The notes: generated by a model not told the origin, from the sequence alone. Positions 45,518 to 54,841 are shown, numbered from the stretch's first letter. The stretch: DNA of 64,000 nt from Algorimicrobium echini (GCF_900115185.1 NZ_FOVN01000002.1:342335-406334); one strand, 5' to 3'. Numbers and translations: made by a program.

Positions 45518-46759
45518 TTACATTTTATCTTTAGGATAACATATATAATATTTTGTAACTGGTTTTGATAATGCTTTTAAGTTTAATTGATCGGATGCTT
45601 TAACGATATTTTGAATTTTTCCGTTCTGAAACAATACATTAATAGGCTGTTTGTTTTGTTCATAGGCCTGATTAGTTATAGAGCCGGTAAACACAAAATA
45701 GGCTGCTTCGGATTCTGAAACCTGATATTGTTTCATTAATTTTTTTATATGCATCTGTAACTTTTCAGGTTTAATGTGATTCTTTTTTAGCTTCACTTTA
45801 AGTAATTGCCTGTTTATTATCATTTCGCATAAATTCTTCAAAACAAAATCGTCATGATATTGCCATGCTTTCATAGCTGTAATGATATCGTAATCATCTA
45901 GTTTTGAAAAGGTATTTAACGTGTTATCATTAAAATTGTTTAGCTGAATATCATTTTGTAAAAAAAACATCAAAGGTTTACTGGCTTCCAGAACCACACC
46001 TTGTTGTGTTAATTCTTTTGCACGTTGCAGAACACGCATTAATAACTGTTCTGCCACTAAACCTGTTTTATGCAAGTACACTTGCCAGTACATGAGGCGT
46101 CTGGCTACTAAAAATTTTTCAATACTATAAATTCCTTTTTCTTCAATTACTAATTCATCATTAACAACATTTAGCATGGTTATTAATCGGTCGCTATTAA
46201 TATTACCTTCGGCAACACCAGTGTAAAAACTATCTCGCTTTAAATAATCGGCTCGATCCATATCAAACTGACTAGAAATTAAGGCACACATAAACGGTCT
46301 GTGGTATTTCCCTTTAAATATTTGAATAGCAAGCGTTAAACTTCCGTTAAATTCCGTGTTTAAAACTTCCATAAATTGAAGTGAAATATGCTCATGACTA
46401 ACCCCATTTACAATACTATGTTCCATAGCATGAGAAAAAGGTCCATGGCCAATATCATGTAGTAAAATTGCCACATACAGAGCGTTTTCTTCGCCTTCAG
46501 ATATTTCAACTCCTTTAAAACGAAGTACTTGAACTGCTTTTTGCATTAAATGCATACAACCTAATGCATGATGAAAACGGGTATGGTGTGCACCTGGATA
46601 CACTAAATATGACAGACCCATTTGGGAAATTCTACGAAGACGTTGAAAATATTTATGCTCAATTAAATCAAAAATCAACGCATTCGGAATGGTAATAAAT
46701 CCGTAAATTGGGTCGTTAAATATCTTGAGTTTGTTTTTTGTCTGCAAGCTTACTATCAT
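45518..46759 (-). CDS. HD-domain phosphohydrolase (SAMHD1/dGTPase-like)
   Basis: 413 residues from ATG 46759; a perfect -7 element at 46776-46783 excludes the in-frame ATG at 46786. HD residues: [19 protein letters not shown] with the first His, then [16 protein letters not shown] (HD pair and a following His), and [14 protein letters not shown] with the final Asp. The domain sits at 40-210 and is followed by a mixed C-terminal half, as in the SAMHD1-like/YdhJ-type proteins that hydrolyse dNTPs or nucleotides. Substrate not certain. It is divergent from porX and upstream of the lpx genes on the same strand. Confidence 0.85.
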   Translation of the reverse strand: MIVSLQTKNKLKIFNDPIYGFITIPNALIFDLIEHKYFQRLRRISQMGLSYLVYPGAHHTRFHHALGCMHLMQKAVQVLRFKGVEISEGEENALYVAILLHDIGHGPFSHAMEHSIVNGVSHEHISLQFMEVLNTEFNGSLTLAIQIFKGKYHRPFMCALISSQFDMDRADYLKRDSFYTGVAEGNINSDRLITMLNVVNDELVIEEKGIYSIEKFLVARRLMYWQVYLHKTGLVAEQLLMRVLQRAKELTQQGVVLEASKPLMFFLQNDIQLNNFNDNTLNTFSKLDDYDIITAMKAWQYHDDFVLKNLCEMIINRQLLKVKLKKNHIKPEKLQMHIKKLMKQYQVSESEAAYFVFTGSITNQAYEQNKQPINVLFQNGKIQNIVKASDQLNLKALSKPVTKYYICYPKDKM

Positions 46760-46775
46760 TTTATTAATATATAAA

Positions 46776-46783
46776 CAAATATA
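46776..46783 (-). promoter_or_regulatory. -7 element of the HD-domain gene, overlapping the porX start region
   Basis: TATATTTG on the minus strand, exact consensus, 16 bases before the ATG at 46759 and directly adjacent to the porX ATG at 46785 on the other strand. The two divergent start codons are only 25 bases apart. Confidence 0.6.
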
Positions 46784-46784
46784 C

Positions 46785-48338
46785 ATGAACCATATAAATA
46801 TTCTTTGGGTTGACGATGAAATTGATTTATTGAAACCTCATATCCTCTTTTTGGAGCAAAAAAATTACAAAGTTACTACCTGCAAAAGCGGCATGGAAGC
46901 TTTGGAGGTTTTAGACGATAAAAATTTTGATATCGTATTTTTAGATGAAAATATGCCTGGTTTAACTGGATTGGAAACTTTAAATGACATCAAAGAAAGA
47001 CGCGACACCCTTCCTGTTGTTATGATTACTAAAAGTGAAGAAGAATATATCATGGAAGAAGCTATTGGTAATAAAATAGCAGATTATTTAATAAAACCTG
47101 TAAACCCAAATCAGATTCTATTAAGTCTGAAAAAAAACTTGGATCATTCCCGATTAGTTTCAGAAAAAACAACCTCTAATTACCAACAGGAGTTTCGTAA
47201 AATAGCTATGGATTTATCTATGGTTAATAGCTACGAAGAATGGGTGTCCTTGTACCAAAAATTGATTTATTGGGAAATGCAACTGGAAGATATAGAAGAT
47301 TCAGGGATGTTTGAAATTTTAGAATCTCAAAAATCGGAAGCCAATACCCAGTTTGGTAAGTTTATAGATAAGCATTATCCTTCCTGGTTTGAACCAAATA
47401 CCGATGCACCTACCATGTCTCATAATTTGTTTAAAGATAAAGTGGCTCCTGAAATCAGTAAAGAACAACCAACACTGCTTGTTGTAATTGACAATCTGCG
47501 CTATGATCAATGGAAAGCTTTTGAACCCATTGTAAACAATTATTATAAGAAGCAAAAAGAAGAAGCCTTTTTTAGCATATTGCCAACAGCAACACAATAC
47601 GCCAGAAATGCCATTTTTTCTGGATTGATGCCAGCTGACATGGAAAAAATGCATCCTGATTTATGGAAAAACGATACGGACGATGGCGGTAAAAACTTAC
47701 ATGAAGATGCCTTTTTAGAAGCTCAATTGAAGCGTTTAGGGTTACAAAATTTATCTACAAAATATTTTAAGATTACCAATTTAAAAAACGGCAAACAATT
47801 AGTGGATAACTTTAAAACCCTTAAAGAAAATGATTTAACTGTTGTTGTTTACAATTTTGTAGATATGCTCTCCCACTCCAAAACAGAAATGGATGTGGTA
47901 AAAGAATTAGCATCCAATGATAAAGCCTATCGCTCTCTAACTCAAAGTTGGTTTAAAAACTCGCCCCTTTTAGAAATTATACAACAAGCCCAACAATTAG
48001 GATTTAAATTAATATTAACCACAGATCATGGCACAATTAACGTAAAAAATCCATCTAAAGTGGTTGGCGACAAGGATACCTCATTAAACTTACGCTATAA
48101 AACAGGCAGAAGTTTAACCTATGAAGAAAAGGATGTATTGGTGGCAAAGGATCCAAAATCTATTCATTTACCTGCCATTACCATGAGCAGCTCCTTTATT
48201 TTTGCCAAAAACGATTTGTTTTTTGCCTATCCAAATAATTACAACCATTATGTCAGTTATTATAGAAACACGTATCAGCATGGAGGTGTGTCTTTAGAAG
48301 AAATGATTATCCCATTCATAGTCATGGATCCCAAATAA
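46785..48338 (+). CDS. porX: T9SS response regulator with PglZ domain
   Basis: 517 residues from ATG 46785 (MNHINILWVDDEIDLL). A CheY-type receiver (1-125) has the acidic pair in WVDDE, phospho-acceptor Asp54 in IVFLDENMPG and Lys104 in LIKPV. Instead of a DNA-binding domain the C-terminus is a PglZ/alkaline-phosphatase-superfamily domain with metal-site Asp236 (LLVVIDNLRYDQW), the Thr-containing LPTATQYARN and the later LILTTDHGTINV. This two-domain architecture is that of PorX, which with PorY controls type IX secretion in Porphyromonas and Flavobacterium. Two T9SS cargos lie in the same window (12029 and 51371). The starts upstream of 46785 would overlap the divergent gene. Confidence 0.95.
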   Translation: MNHINILWVDDEIDLLKPHILFLEQKNYKVTTCKSGMEALEVLDDKNFDIVFLDENMPGLTGLETLNDIKERRDTLPVVMITKSEEEYIMEEAIGNKIADYLIKPVNPNQILLSLKKNLDHSRLVSEKTTSNYQQEFRKIAMDLSMVNSYEEWVSLYQKLIYWEMQLEDIEDSGMFEILESQKSEANTQFGKFIDKHYPSWFEPNTDAPTMSHNLFKDKVAPEISKEQPTLLVVIDNLRYDQWKAFEPIVNNYYKKQKEEAFFSILPTATQYARNAIFSGLMPADMEKMHPDLWKNDTDDGGKNLHEDAFLEAQLKRLGLQNLSTKYFKITNLKNGKQLVDNFKTLKENDLTVVVYNFVDMLSHSKTEMDVVKELASNDKAYRSLTQSWFKNSPLLEIIQQAQQLGFKLILTTDHGTINVKNPSKVVGDKDTSLNLRYKTGRSLTYEEKDVLVAKDPKSIHLPAITMSSSFIFAKNDLFFAYPNNYNHYVSYYRNTYQHGGVSLEEMIIPFIVMDPK

Positions 48339-48402
48339 AAACATCCTTGAAATACATAAAAAACCGATGAAATACATATTTTATTAGTTTTTACGATTTT
48401 AA

Positions 48403-48840
48403 ATGCTTATAATTGTCCTTTTAAAATGTAATACTTTGGTTTTAGATTATAATTTAGATAGCCTAGATAGTGTCGCTCAAGCAGTTATAAAAGCTGTAAA
48501 GCATAAAGTAATTTTGTTTCAAGGCGCTATGGGAGCAGGTAAAACAACCTTAATTAAAGCCCTTGTTAAACAATTAGGAAGTACGGACGATGTTAGTAGT
48601 CCTACATTTTCTTTAGTTAACACTTATCAAGCTACTAATTCGGATATCTTTCATTTTGATTTATACCGATTAAATTCCATTGAGGAAGCTTATGATTTTG
48701 GAATTGAAGATTATTTAGACAGCTCAAATTGGGTTTTTATTGAGTGGCCAGATATTATTTTAACACTTTTACCTGATAATTATCACGTCATTTCATTAGA
48801 ACATATTGATAGCAACAAAAGACAATTAACATTAAAATGA
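48403..48840 (+). CDS. tsaE: tRNA threonylcarbamoyladenosine biosynthesis ATPase
   Basis: 145 residues. P-loop GAMGAGKTTLIKAL (about 47-60), followed by VSSPTFSLVNTYQ, the FDLYRLNSIEEAYDFGIEDYL segment and WVFIEWPDII, all diagnostic for TsaE (YjeE). It assists TsaB/TsaD in forming t6A37 on ANN-decoding tRNAs. The start codon context is poor and the first ten residues are unusual, but no better start is seen. It follows porX by 64 bases on the same strand, likely as a separate function on a shared transcript. Confidence 0.94.
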   Translation: MLIIVLLKCNTLVLDYNLDSLDSVAQAVIKAVKHKVILFQGAMGAGKTTLIKALVKQLGSTDDVSSPTFSLVNTYQATNSDIFHFDLYRLNSIEEAYDFGIEDYLDSSNWVFIEWPDIILTLLPDNYHVISLEHIDSNKRQLTLK

Positions 48841-49017
48841 GGCATTTTTTATAAGACTGAAAAAACAACAAACGCTCAAACTGAAGCATTTTACGGGAAA
48901 ACCGTAATGGAAATTTTAAAAAACGTTGATTTTAACATAATTTTAACATTTCGAGCTATTTTGATACAAACTACTCATATACATTTGGATTATTAATTAA
49001 TTAAATCCCTTAATATT

Positions 49018-49161
49018 ATGAGAACAAAAAAGTATTTATTAGCAATTGCAATTTTTGGTGGAATGTTGTTTACAGCTCAAGCTGCTAACATAATTGATTT
49101 AAATGACCAACAAACAACAAAAATTGAAAGATCAAAAATCGTGGTTCCTACGCACGGATAA
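49018..49161 (+). CDS. Small secreted peptide, 47 residues
   Basis: ATG at 49018, TAA at 49159-49161, not overlapping any called gene on the same frame. A classic signal peptide (MRTKKYLLAIAIFGGMLFTA, cleavage after QA) is followed by a 24-residue mature part NIIDLNDQQTTKIERSKIVV plus PTHG. Base composition and codon use match the neighbours, the start is preceded by an A/T leader after a terminator-free gap, and the signal peptide is too good to be chance. The last 59 bases overlap the next membrane protein gene in another frame. I recall similar flavobacterial peptides ending KxKI(K/V)PTxG but can name no function. Confidence 0.65.
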   Translation: MRTKKYLLAIAIFGGMLFTAQAANIIDLNDQQTTKIERSKIVVPTHG

Positions 49162-49645
49162 TAGGAGTATTGTAATAGGAACGTTTATTGCAGTATTTAT
49201 TGCATCAACGCCCTATTTATTTTATTTATACGAAAGTGTTCCAGACCAAAAGGTTTGGGACACTTTGTTTTTTACTTACGACAGTAAATACTATGGAAGT
49301 GTACTAACCGTTGCTTGGACTTTAACAGGAAAAATAATACCTCTATCTTTGATATTAATATGGTTTTTAACTTGTCGCCATTGGTGGTATCACGTATTGA
49401 TTGTTCCTATAGCTATGTATTCATTCCAAATTTTTACAATATTAAATGATGATTTAAGATATGTAGATAGTAATCAAATATTTTATTTAATCCCTATAAT
49501 GGCAATAGTAGTTCCATCTATTTACTTGATACGAGCAAAAATGTTTGACAAATTGAATACAGCCAATAAATCATTACAAGAACTAGAAGATGAGTTTATG
49601 ATTAAGCCAACCTCACTTTGGGGAAAGATTAAGCAGTATTTTTAA
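49103..49645 (+). CDS. Four-helix membrane protein, unknown function
   Basis: 180 residues from ATG 49103. Four transmembrane segments: SIVIGTFIAVFIASTPYLFYLY (23-44), VLTVAWTLTGKIIPLSLILIWF (67-88), WWYHVLIVPIAMYSFQIFTIL (93-113) and IFYLIPIMAIVVPSIYLI (126-143), with a cytoplasmic C-terminal tail rich in Lys/Glu. The first 59 bases overlap the secreted-peptide gene in another frame; a TTG at 49124 would cut the overlap to 38. No motif identifies it. It precedes alanine dehydrogenase by 64 bases and may be co-transcribed. Confidence 0.75.
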   Translation: MTNKQQKLKDQKSWFLRTDNRSIVIGTFIAVFIASTPYLFYLYESVPDQKVWDTLFFTYDSKYYGSVLTVAWTLTGKIIPLSLILIWFLTCRHWWYHVLIVPIAMYSFQIFTILNDDLRYVDSNQIFYLIPIMAIVVPSIYLIRAKMFDKLNTANKSLQELEDEFMIKPTSLWGKIKQYF

Positions 49646-49709
49646 AAAACACGTGATTCATTCAAAAATTAATTCGTAATTTGAGGTATCAATAACATGC
49701 TGTCAAATT

Positions 49710-50909
49710 ATGTCCAAAGCCTTATCCCCTTTTACAAAACAACAATTACTCCCTCAAGAAGAAAAGTTAGAAATTTACAAGAAAAAAGGTGAGTTATTTA
49801 TTGGTATTCCTAAAGAAACTGCATTCCAAGAAAAACGGGTTTGTTTAACTCCTGACGCTGTTTCCGCTTTAACCAGTAATGGCCATCGCATACTTATGGA
49901 ATCTGGCGCAGGAAAAGGCGCTAATTTTAGCGATAAGGATTATAGTGAAGCTGGAGCTGAAATAACCAAAGATACTGCTAAAGTGTATGCATGTCCCATG
50001 ATTTTGAAAGTAGAACCACCTACTTTAGATCAAATAAAACTAATTAATCCGCAAACAATACTAATTTCTGCTCTACAGCTTAAAACACAGCACAAAAAAT
50101 ATTTTGAGACCCTTGCTAGCAAGCGTATAACTGCTCTGGCTTTCGAGTTTATTCGCGATGAAGATGGTGCTTATCCAGCCGTTAGAAGTTTAAGTGAAAT
50201 TGCTGGAACAGCTTCTGTTTTAATAGCTTCAGAGCTATTAAGCAATGTAAATAATGGAAACGGACTATTATTTGGAAACATTAGTGGCGTACCTCCAATT
50301 GAAGTGGTTATTCTAGGCGCAGGAACTGTTGGCGAATTTGCTGCTAGAAGCGCCATAGGTCTTGGTGCTAATGTGAAAGTTTTTGATAATTCTATTACCA
50401 AATTACGCTGTATTCAAACCAATTTAGGTCGCACCATATTTACTTCTACATTACAACCAAAAAACCTATCAAAAGCACTTAAACGCTGTGATGTGGTTAT
50501 TGGAGCCGTTCGTGGAAAAAACCGAGCACCCATTATTGTAAGCGATTCTATGGTTTCCAATATGAAAATGGGTTCCGTAATAATTGATGTTAGTATTGAT
50601 ATGGGTGGTTGTTTTGAAACTAGCGAAGTTACATCTCACAAACAACCTACCTTTTTAAAGCATGGTGTAACACATTATTGTGTGCCTAATATTCCAGCAC
50701 GCTACTCGCGCTCTGCCTCTATTTCAATTAGTAATATTTGCACGCCTTACCTTTTGAAAATTGCTGAAGATGGCGGTTTAGAAAATTCTTTGCGTTTTGA
50801 TAAAGGATTAAAAAATGGGTTGTATTTTTACCACGGCATTTTAACCAGCAAATCTGTTGGCGAATGGTTCGACTTAAAACATAGCGATATTAATTTATTG
50901 ATATTCTAG
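49710..50909 (+). CDS. ald: Alanine dehydrogenase
   Basis: 399 residues. The AlaDH/PNT N-terminal domain has GIPKETAFQEKRVCLTPDAV (about 33-52) and GAGKGANFSDKDY; the NAD-binding Rossmann fold has VVILGAGTVGEFAARSAIGLG; VRGKNRAPIIVSDSMV and VTHYCVPNIPARYSRSAS are the substrate/NAD loops. It interconverts alanine with pyruvate and ammonia using NAD. The N-terminal 30 residues before GIPKE are longer than in Bacillus, as usual in Bacteroidota. Downstream by 33 bases is the DUF4258-like gene. Confidence 0.93.
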   Translation: MSKALSPFTKQQLLPQEEKLEIYKKKGELFIGIPKETAFQEKRVCLTPDAVSALTSNGHRILMESGAGKGANFSDKDYSEAGAEITKDTAKVYACPMILKVEPPTLDQIKLINPQTILISALQLKTQHKKYFETLASKRITALAFEFIRDEDGAYPAVRSLSEIAGTASVLIASELLSNVNNGNGLLFGNISGVPPIEVVILGAGTVGEFAARSAIGLGANVKVFDNSITKLRCIQTNLGRTIFTSTLQPKNLSKALKRCDVVIGAVRGKNRAPIIVSDSMVSNMKMGSVIIDVSIDMGGCFETSEVTSHKQPTFLKHGVTHYCVPNIPARYSRSASISISNICTPYLLKIAEDGGLENSLRFDKGLKNGLYFYHGILTSKSVGEWFDLKHSDINLLIF

Positions 50910-50942
50910 TCGATTTTATTTTTTAAATTCAAAAGAAAAACT

Positions 50943-51314
50943 GTGAAATTAATACAACGTATTGGCTATTACCTAGGCGGATTCTCTATAGGTTTAGTTG
51001 TTCTAGCCTTTTTTTTAAATGGTAAAAAAGTGTCCTGTGATTACGGTCCTGAAGCACGTGTTTTAAAGAATATCAATTCTAAAACATTACGAATAAGTCC
51101 AGATGCTAACAAAGAACTGAAAGCAAAATCTATTGATAGTGCAACCATCCAATCCATTATAAAACATGGAGACATTCAGTTTTCAAAAAGCGATACTAGA
51201 AAAGAACCTTGTAGTATTTATTATCTAGAAGGTAGATTACAAGAAGCTGTTTTAGATTTATTAATTGAAAATTGCGATAGTGTTGCTACCATTACTAAAG
51301 TTATTTGGAAATAA
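50943..51314 (+). CDS. DUF4258-like membrane-anchored protein
   Basis: 123 residues from GTG 50943. A short N-terminal hydrophobic helix (GYYLGGFSIGLVVLAFFL) is followed by a small soluble domain with the pattern of DUF4258: a helical SIDSATIQSIIKHGDIQFS, then the Cys-containing KEPCSIYYLEG and ENCDSVATITKVIW. It resembles proteins found next to ald in many flavobacteria. Function unknown. Last gene before a strong terminator. Confidence 0.75.
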   Translation: MKLIQRIGYYLGGFSIGLVVLAFFLNGKKVSCDYGPEARVLKNINSKTLRISPDANKELKAKSIDSATIQSIIKHGDIQFSKSDTRKEPCSIYYLEGRLQEAVLDLLIENCDSVATITKVIWK

Positions 51315-51355
51315 AAAAAAGCCAGCTAAAATATTTATTTAGCTGGCTTTTTTTT
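51313..51355. terminator. Strong bidirectional terminator
   Basis: AAAAAAAAGCCAGCTAAA, loop ATATTTA, TTTAGCTGGCTTTTTTTT (51313-51330 and 51338-51355). A G/C-centred hairpin with long A and T tracts; it ends the ald operon on the plus strand and the T9SS gene at 51371 on the minus strand. Confidence 0.95.
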
Positions 51356-51370
51356 ATTTAGAAAGACTGA

Positions 51371-54300
51371 TTAATTCAACACAATCTTTTTAGTATAAAT
51401 TTTTCCGTTTTGGTTTAAAGTAACTAAAACCATACCTCGAGGTAAATTAGAAACATTAATTTTCTTGGTTATGGCACCGTTAGCGGTAACACCTATGGCG
51501 TTTGTTTGAATTAAACGACCTAGCATATCATAGATATTCACTTTAGTATCATTATTAAAACCTGAAACTTTCACATTTATTTCACTGGTAGCAGGATTAG
51601 GAAACACTGTTATTTCAGCATCAACCACTTCTGGCTCAACTGTTGATAAGCACTGATTTACAGTAACATTTACTTGGTCTGTTTCAGAATTAAATCCGTT
51701 GGACACTACAACCTCATATACGGTAGATTCTTGAGGGCTTACACGAATACTTTGAGTTGTTTCACCCGTACTCCATTGGTAATATAAACCACCTGTTGCT
51801 CGTAATGTTGCTGTTGTGTTTTCATCACCATCTGCACAAATTTCTACATCTTCACCTGCATCAGCATTAACAACCTCTACAACATTTACCTGAATATCTC
51901 TTGTATCAGAACAGCCATTATTAATAACTGTAACTGTATAAATAGATGTATAGGTTGGATTAACAGAAATAGATTGAGTTGTTTCACCTGTGCTCCACAA
52001 ATAATCAGTGCCTCCAGAAGCAGATAATATGGTGCTCTGTCCATTTTCTATAGTTGGATCATCACTAGTAATAATGATTGGTAAAGGACTAACGGAAACT
52101 GTAACATCATCTGAATCTGTTACAGTTCCTTCAGTAACATTAACGGTATAGGTTGTGGTACTTGAAGGACTAACTGTAATGCTTTGTGTCGTTTCACCTG
52201 TGCTCCACTCATAAATAGAGCCACCTGTAGCAGTTAAAGTAGTTGACGCATTTTCGCATATGGTCACATCACTACCTGCATTTGCCTCTACATTTGGCTG
52301 AACAGGAACCACAGTAACCGTAACGCTTGCTTCACTTGAACAATTATTATCAGTGGCTTGAACAGTATATGTTGTTGTTTGCGATGGAGCTACAGAAATA
52401 CTTGATGTTGTTTCGCCTGTATTCCATAAATACGTGGAACCTCCTGAAGCTGTAAGCGTGGTGCTATTGCCTTCTGTGATAGTTATATCGTTTCCTGCGT
52501 TTGCAACTGGCAAAGGATTTACCGTTACTTGAACAGAATCTGAATCTGAAGACGTTCCATCAGAAACTAAAACTGTATAAGTTGTTGTCGTTGTTGGACT
52601 CACTTCTATACTTTGAGTTGTTTCGCCAGTACTCCATTCATAGGAAGAGCCGCCTGAAGCTGTTAATGTAGTTGAGGCATTTTCACAAATGGTAACATCA
52701 TCACCTGCATGAGCTGTAACCGTTGGTGTTGAACCTTCTACTGTTACAGTCACAGTAGCTTCACTTGAACAATTATTATCAGTAACCTGAACAGTATATG
52801 TTGTTGTTTGCGATGGACTTACAGAAATACTTGATGTTGTTTCGCCAGTATTCCATAAATACGTAAAACCTCCTGAAGCTGTAAGCGTGGTGCTATTGCC
52901 TTCCGTGATAGTTATATCGTTTCCTGCGTTTGTAACTGGCAAAGGATTTACCGTTACTTGAACAGAATCTGATGCCGAAGCCTGACCATTTGAAACCGTT
53001 ACTGTATAATTTGTAGTTGTTGATGGATTAACCGTTATGCTTTGTGAAGTTTCACCTGTACTCCACACATAATCTGATCCTCCCGATGCTTCTAAAGTAA
53101 CACTTTCACCTGCGCAAATTGTTGTATCGTTACCAGCATCGGCGTTTATGGGAGTGGGTATCACTGATACGATAACCGTATCTTCAGATAAACATCCCTG
53201 CCTTATGGCTTGTACTGTATATGTTGTTGTAGTTGTCGGGCTTACCGTAATACTTTCTGAAGTTTCGGTGGTATTCCATAAGTAGGTGTCTCCACCAGAA
53301 GCTGTTAAGGTTACAGACTCTCCTTCATTTATTGTAACATCATTTCCTGCATTAGCAATTGGTAATGGTGTTACAGTAACCACTACCTCATCCGTAACAC
53401 TATTTCCAGAATTATCAGATAACGTTATTGTATAGGTTGTAGTTTGGGTAGGTGTCACTTCAATGTTTTGAGAATTTCCACCAGATATGTTCCATGAAAA
53501 ATTGGTGCCACCAGTTCCATAAGCAGTTAAATTGGTGGATTCTCCCTCACAAATAGTCACGTCGTTTCCAGCATTTACCGTCATTCCTTGCGAAACTTGA
53601 GGATATTCTAATACAAAAGAAGGCGAACCACTCTGACTCATAACATTTGAATCATTCCAGTTACTGGCAAAAATCATTTTAGTCCCATTTCTGTTTGGTA
53701 CAACTTGAGTTTCGTGCAAATAGGAAGATGGAGCAGCATTGTGCTTTCCATAACGCTCTATGATTCCAGAGCCATCCAGTTTAATAGCAAAAATTTCAGC
53801 AGGCGCTACAGGATTTGTAGGACAACATTGTTCACTAATATAAGCCCAACCTGGTCGGTCCACATTTTGAGTAGATATATGTCCTCCCCAAATACCACGA
53901 CCATTTATATATGGAAATAATTTTGTTACGCCTTGCCCATCCAATCGAGCCATATACAAACTAAAGTTATCATTCCATTCACTTTCCCCTCCATATTCAA
54001 CTATAACTTCATTACCAAAGGCATCTACACCTAAATCACCATGTTCTGTATTGTGATAAATATGCTGCTCATTGGTCATATCTATATTATAAGATTTAAT
54101 ACCTGCCGTAGCACCTGTACCGTTATCTTTATATTGTGCAACTGCAAAACCGCCAAGCTGCGAAACAGAAAACCAATCTAATTCACTACCATTTGTACCT
54201 ATATCTTTGGTACCTGTAATTACATCGTTTTGAATATCATATACAATTAAGGTGCTATTATTTCCGTTCTTACCTATCAGACCAACATATCTATCATATT

Positions 54301-54841
54301 TATCTTGATTGCCTTCTCCAAAACCAAAATCTACAGAGGCATAATTTGAAAACCTATGTAAAACGGTTCTTTGATTGGTATTTACATTATGAGAGACAAA
54401 TGTATTACCATCCGTACCATACATAATATGAGGTTGCGTATGACTCCAACGACCATAACTTGGAATATCACTCCAAAATAAAAACTCATAGGTTTCAGCA
54501 TCTAAAATAGCTGCTGGATAACCAGCCATTTTTATTAAAGTCTCATCACTATTCCATGTTTGATCACGACTGTAGTTATGCCGTAATCGTTGACCTGTAA
54601 CGTTAAATGTGTTTCTATCCGTAATACGCGTAACTGAACTACCTGAAAGAGATTCAGTAAAGGTTTCTAGATATCCTGGAAGTGAAGTTGCAGGTTGTTG
54701 GTATGCTTCGTAATTTACATTTGGTAATTGTACTTGTTCTGGATAAGACTGACCCATCATTTTATTTGTGACAAAAAATAAAAGTAAGGTACTCATGAAA
54801 ATTCCTTTTAAAAGAAATTTCCCTCTATTTTCTTTCTTCAT
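51371..54841 (-). CDS. Large T9SS-secreted protein with beta-propeller-like domain and nine Ig/PKD-like repeats
   Basis: 1156 residues. The signal peptide is residues 1-31 (ending MMGQ). About 32-415 look like a beta-propeller or sialidase-like fold (YDRYVGLIGKNGNNSTLIVY, FSVSQLGGFAVAQYKDNG, SYLHETQVVPNRNGTKMIFA). From about 420 to 1060 there are nine repeats of roughly 70 residues, each with a core like NAGNDVTICEG...YLWNTGETTSSISVSP...TYTV. Two classes alternate. The C-terminus is a type A T9SS sorting domain (ITVFPNPATSEINVKVSG, IYDMLGRLIQT, LPRGMVLVTLNQNGKIYTKK). It is exported and surface-attached, probably an adhesin or glycan-binding protein. Confidence 0.9.
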   Translation of the reverse strand: MKKENRGKFLLKGIFMSTLLLFFVTNKMMGQSYPEQVQLPNVNYEAYQQPATSLPGYLETFTESLSGSSVTRITDRNTFNVTGQRLRHNYSRDQTWNSDETLIKMAGYPAAILDAETYEFLFWSDIPSYGRWSHTQPHIMYGTDGNTFVSHNVNTNQRTVLHRFSNYASVDFGFGEGNQDKYDRYVGLIGKNGNNSTLIVYDIQNDVITGTKDIGTNGSELDWFSVSQLGGFAVAQYKDNGTGATAGIKSYNIDMTNEQHIYHNTEHGDLGVDAFGNEVIVEYGGESEWNDNFSLYMARLDGQGVTKLFPYINGRGIWGGHISTQNVDRPGWAYISEQCCPTNPVAPAEIFAIKLDGSGIIERYGKHNAAPSSYLHETQVVPNRNGTKMIFASNWNDSNVMSQSGSPSFVLEYPQVSQGMTVNAGNDVTICEGESTNLTAYGTGGTNFSWNISGGNSQNIEVTPTQTTTYTITLSDNSGNSVTDEVVVTVTPLPIANAGNDVTINEGESVTLTASGGDTYLWNTTETSESITVSPTTTTTYTVQAIRQGCLSEDTVIVSVIPTPINADAGNDTTICAGESVTLEASGGSDYVWSTGETSQSITVNPSTTTNYTVTVSNGQASASDSVQVTVNPLPVTNAGNDITITEGNSTTLTASGGFTYLWNTGETTSSISVSPSQTTTYTVQVTDNNCSSEATVTVTVEGSTPTVTAHAGDDVTICENASTTLTASGGSSYEWSTGETTQSIEVSPTTTTTYTVLVSDGTSSDSDSVQVTVNPLPVANAGNDITITEGNSTTLTASGGSTYLWNTGETTSSISVAPSQTTTYTVQATDNNCSSEASVTVTVVPVQPNVEANAGSDVTICENASTTLTATGGSIYEWSTGETTQSITVSPSSTTTYTVNVTEGTVTDSDDVTVSVSPLPIIITSDDPTIENGQSTILSASGGTDYLWSTGETTQSISVNPTYTSIYTVTVINNGCSDTRDIQVNVVEVVNADAGEDVEICADGDENTTATLRATGGLYYQWSTGETTQSIRVSPQESTVYEVVVSNGFNSETDQVNVTVNQCLSTVEPEVVDAEITVFPNPATSEINVKVSGFNNDTKVNIYDMLGRLIQTNAIGVTANGAITKKINVSNLPRGMVLVTLNQNGKIYTKKIVLN
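51655..53585 (-). repeat. Tandem Ig/PKD-like repeat region of the T9SS protein
   Basis: Nine units of about 70 codons (residues about 420-1060). Two unit types alternate: one with TICE...EWSTGE and DSDSVQVTV, the other with TITEG...YLWNTGE and DNNCSSEA. The DNA of 52329-52543 and 52758-52972 (both 215 bases, offset 429, i.e. 143 codons, two units) differs at about ten positions, including silent ones, so this part was duplicated or gene-converted recently. Confidence 0.88.

Noticed and set aside
48891-48907. Hairpin TTACGG/CCGTAA after tsaE
   Set aside because: Only six pairs and no T-tract; too weak for a terminator call.
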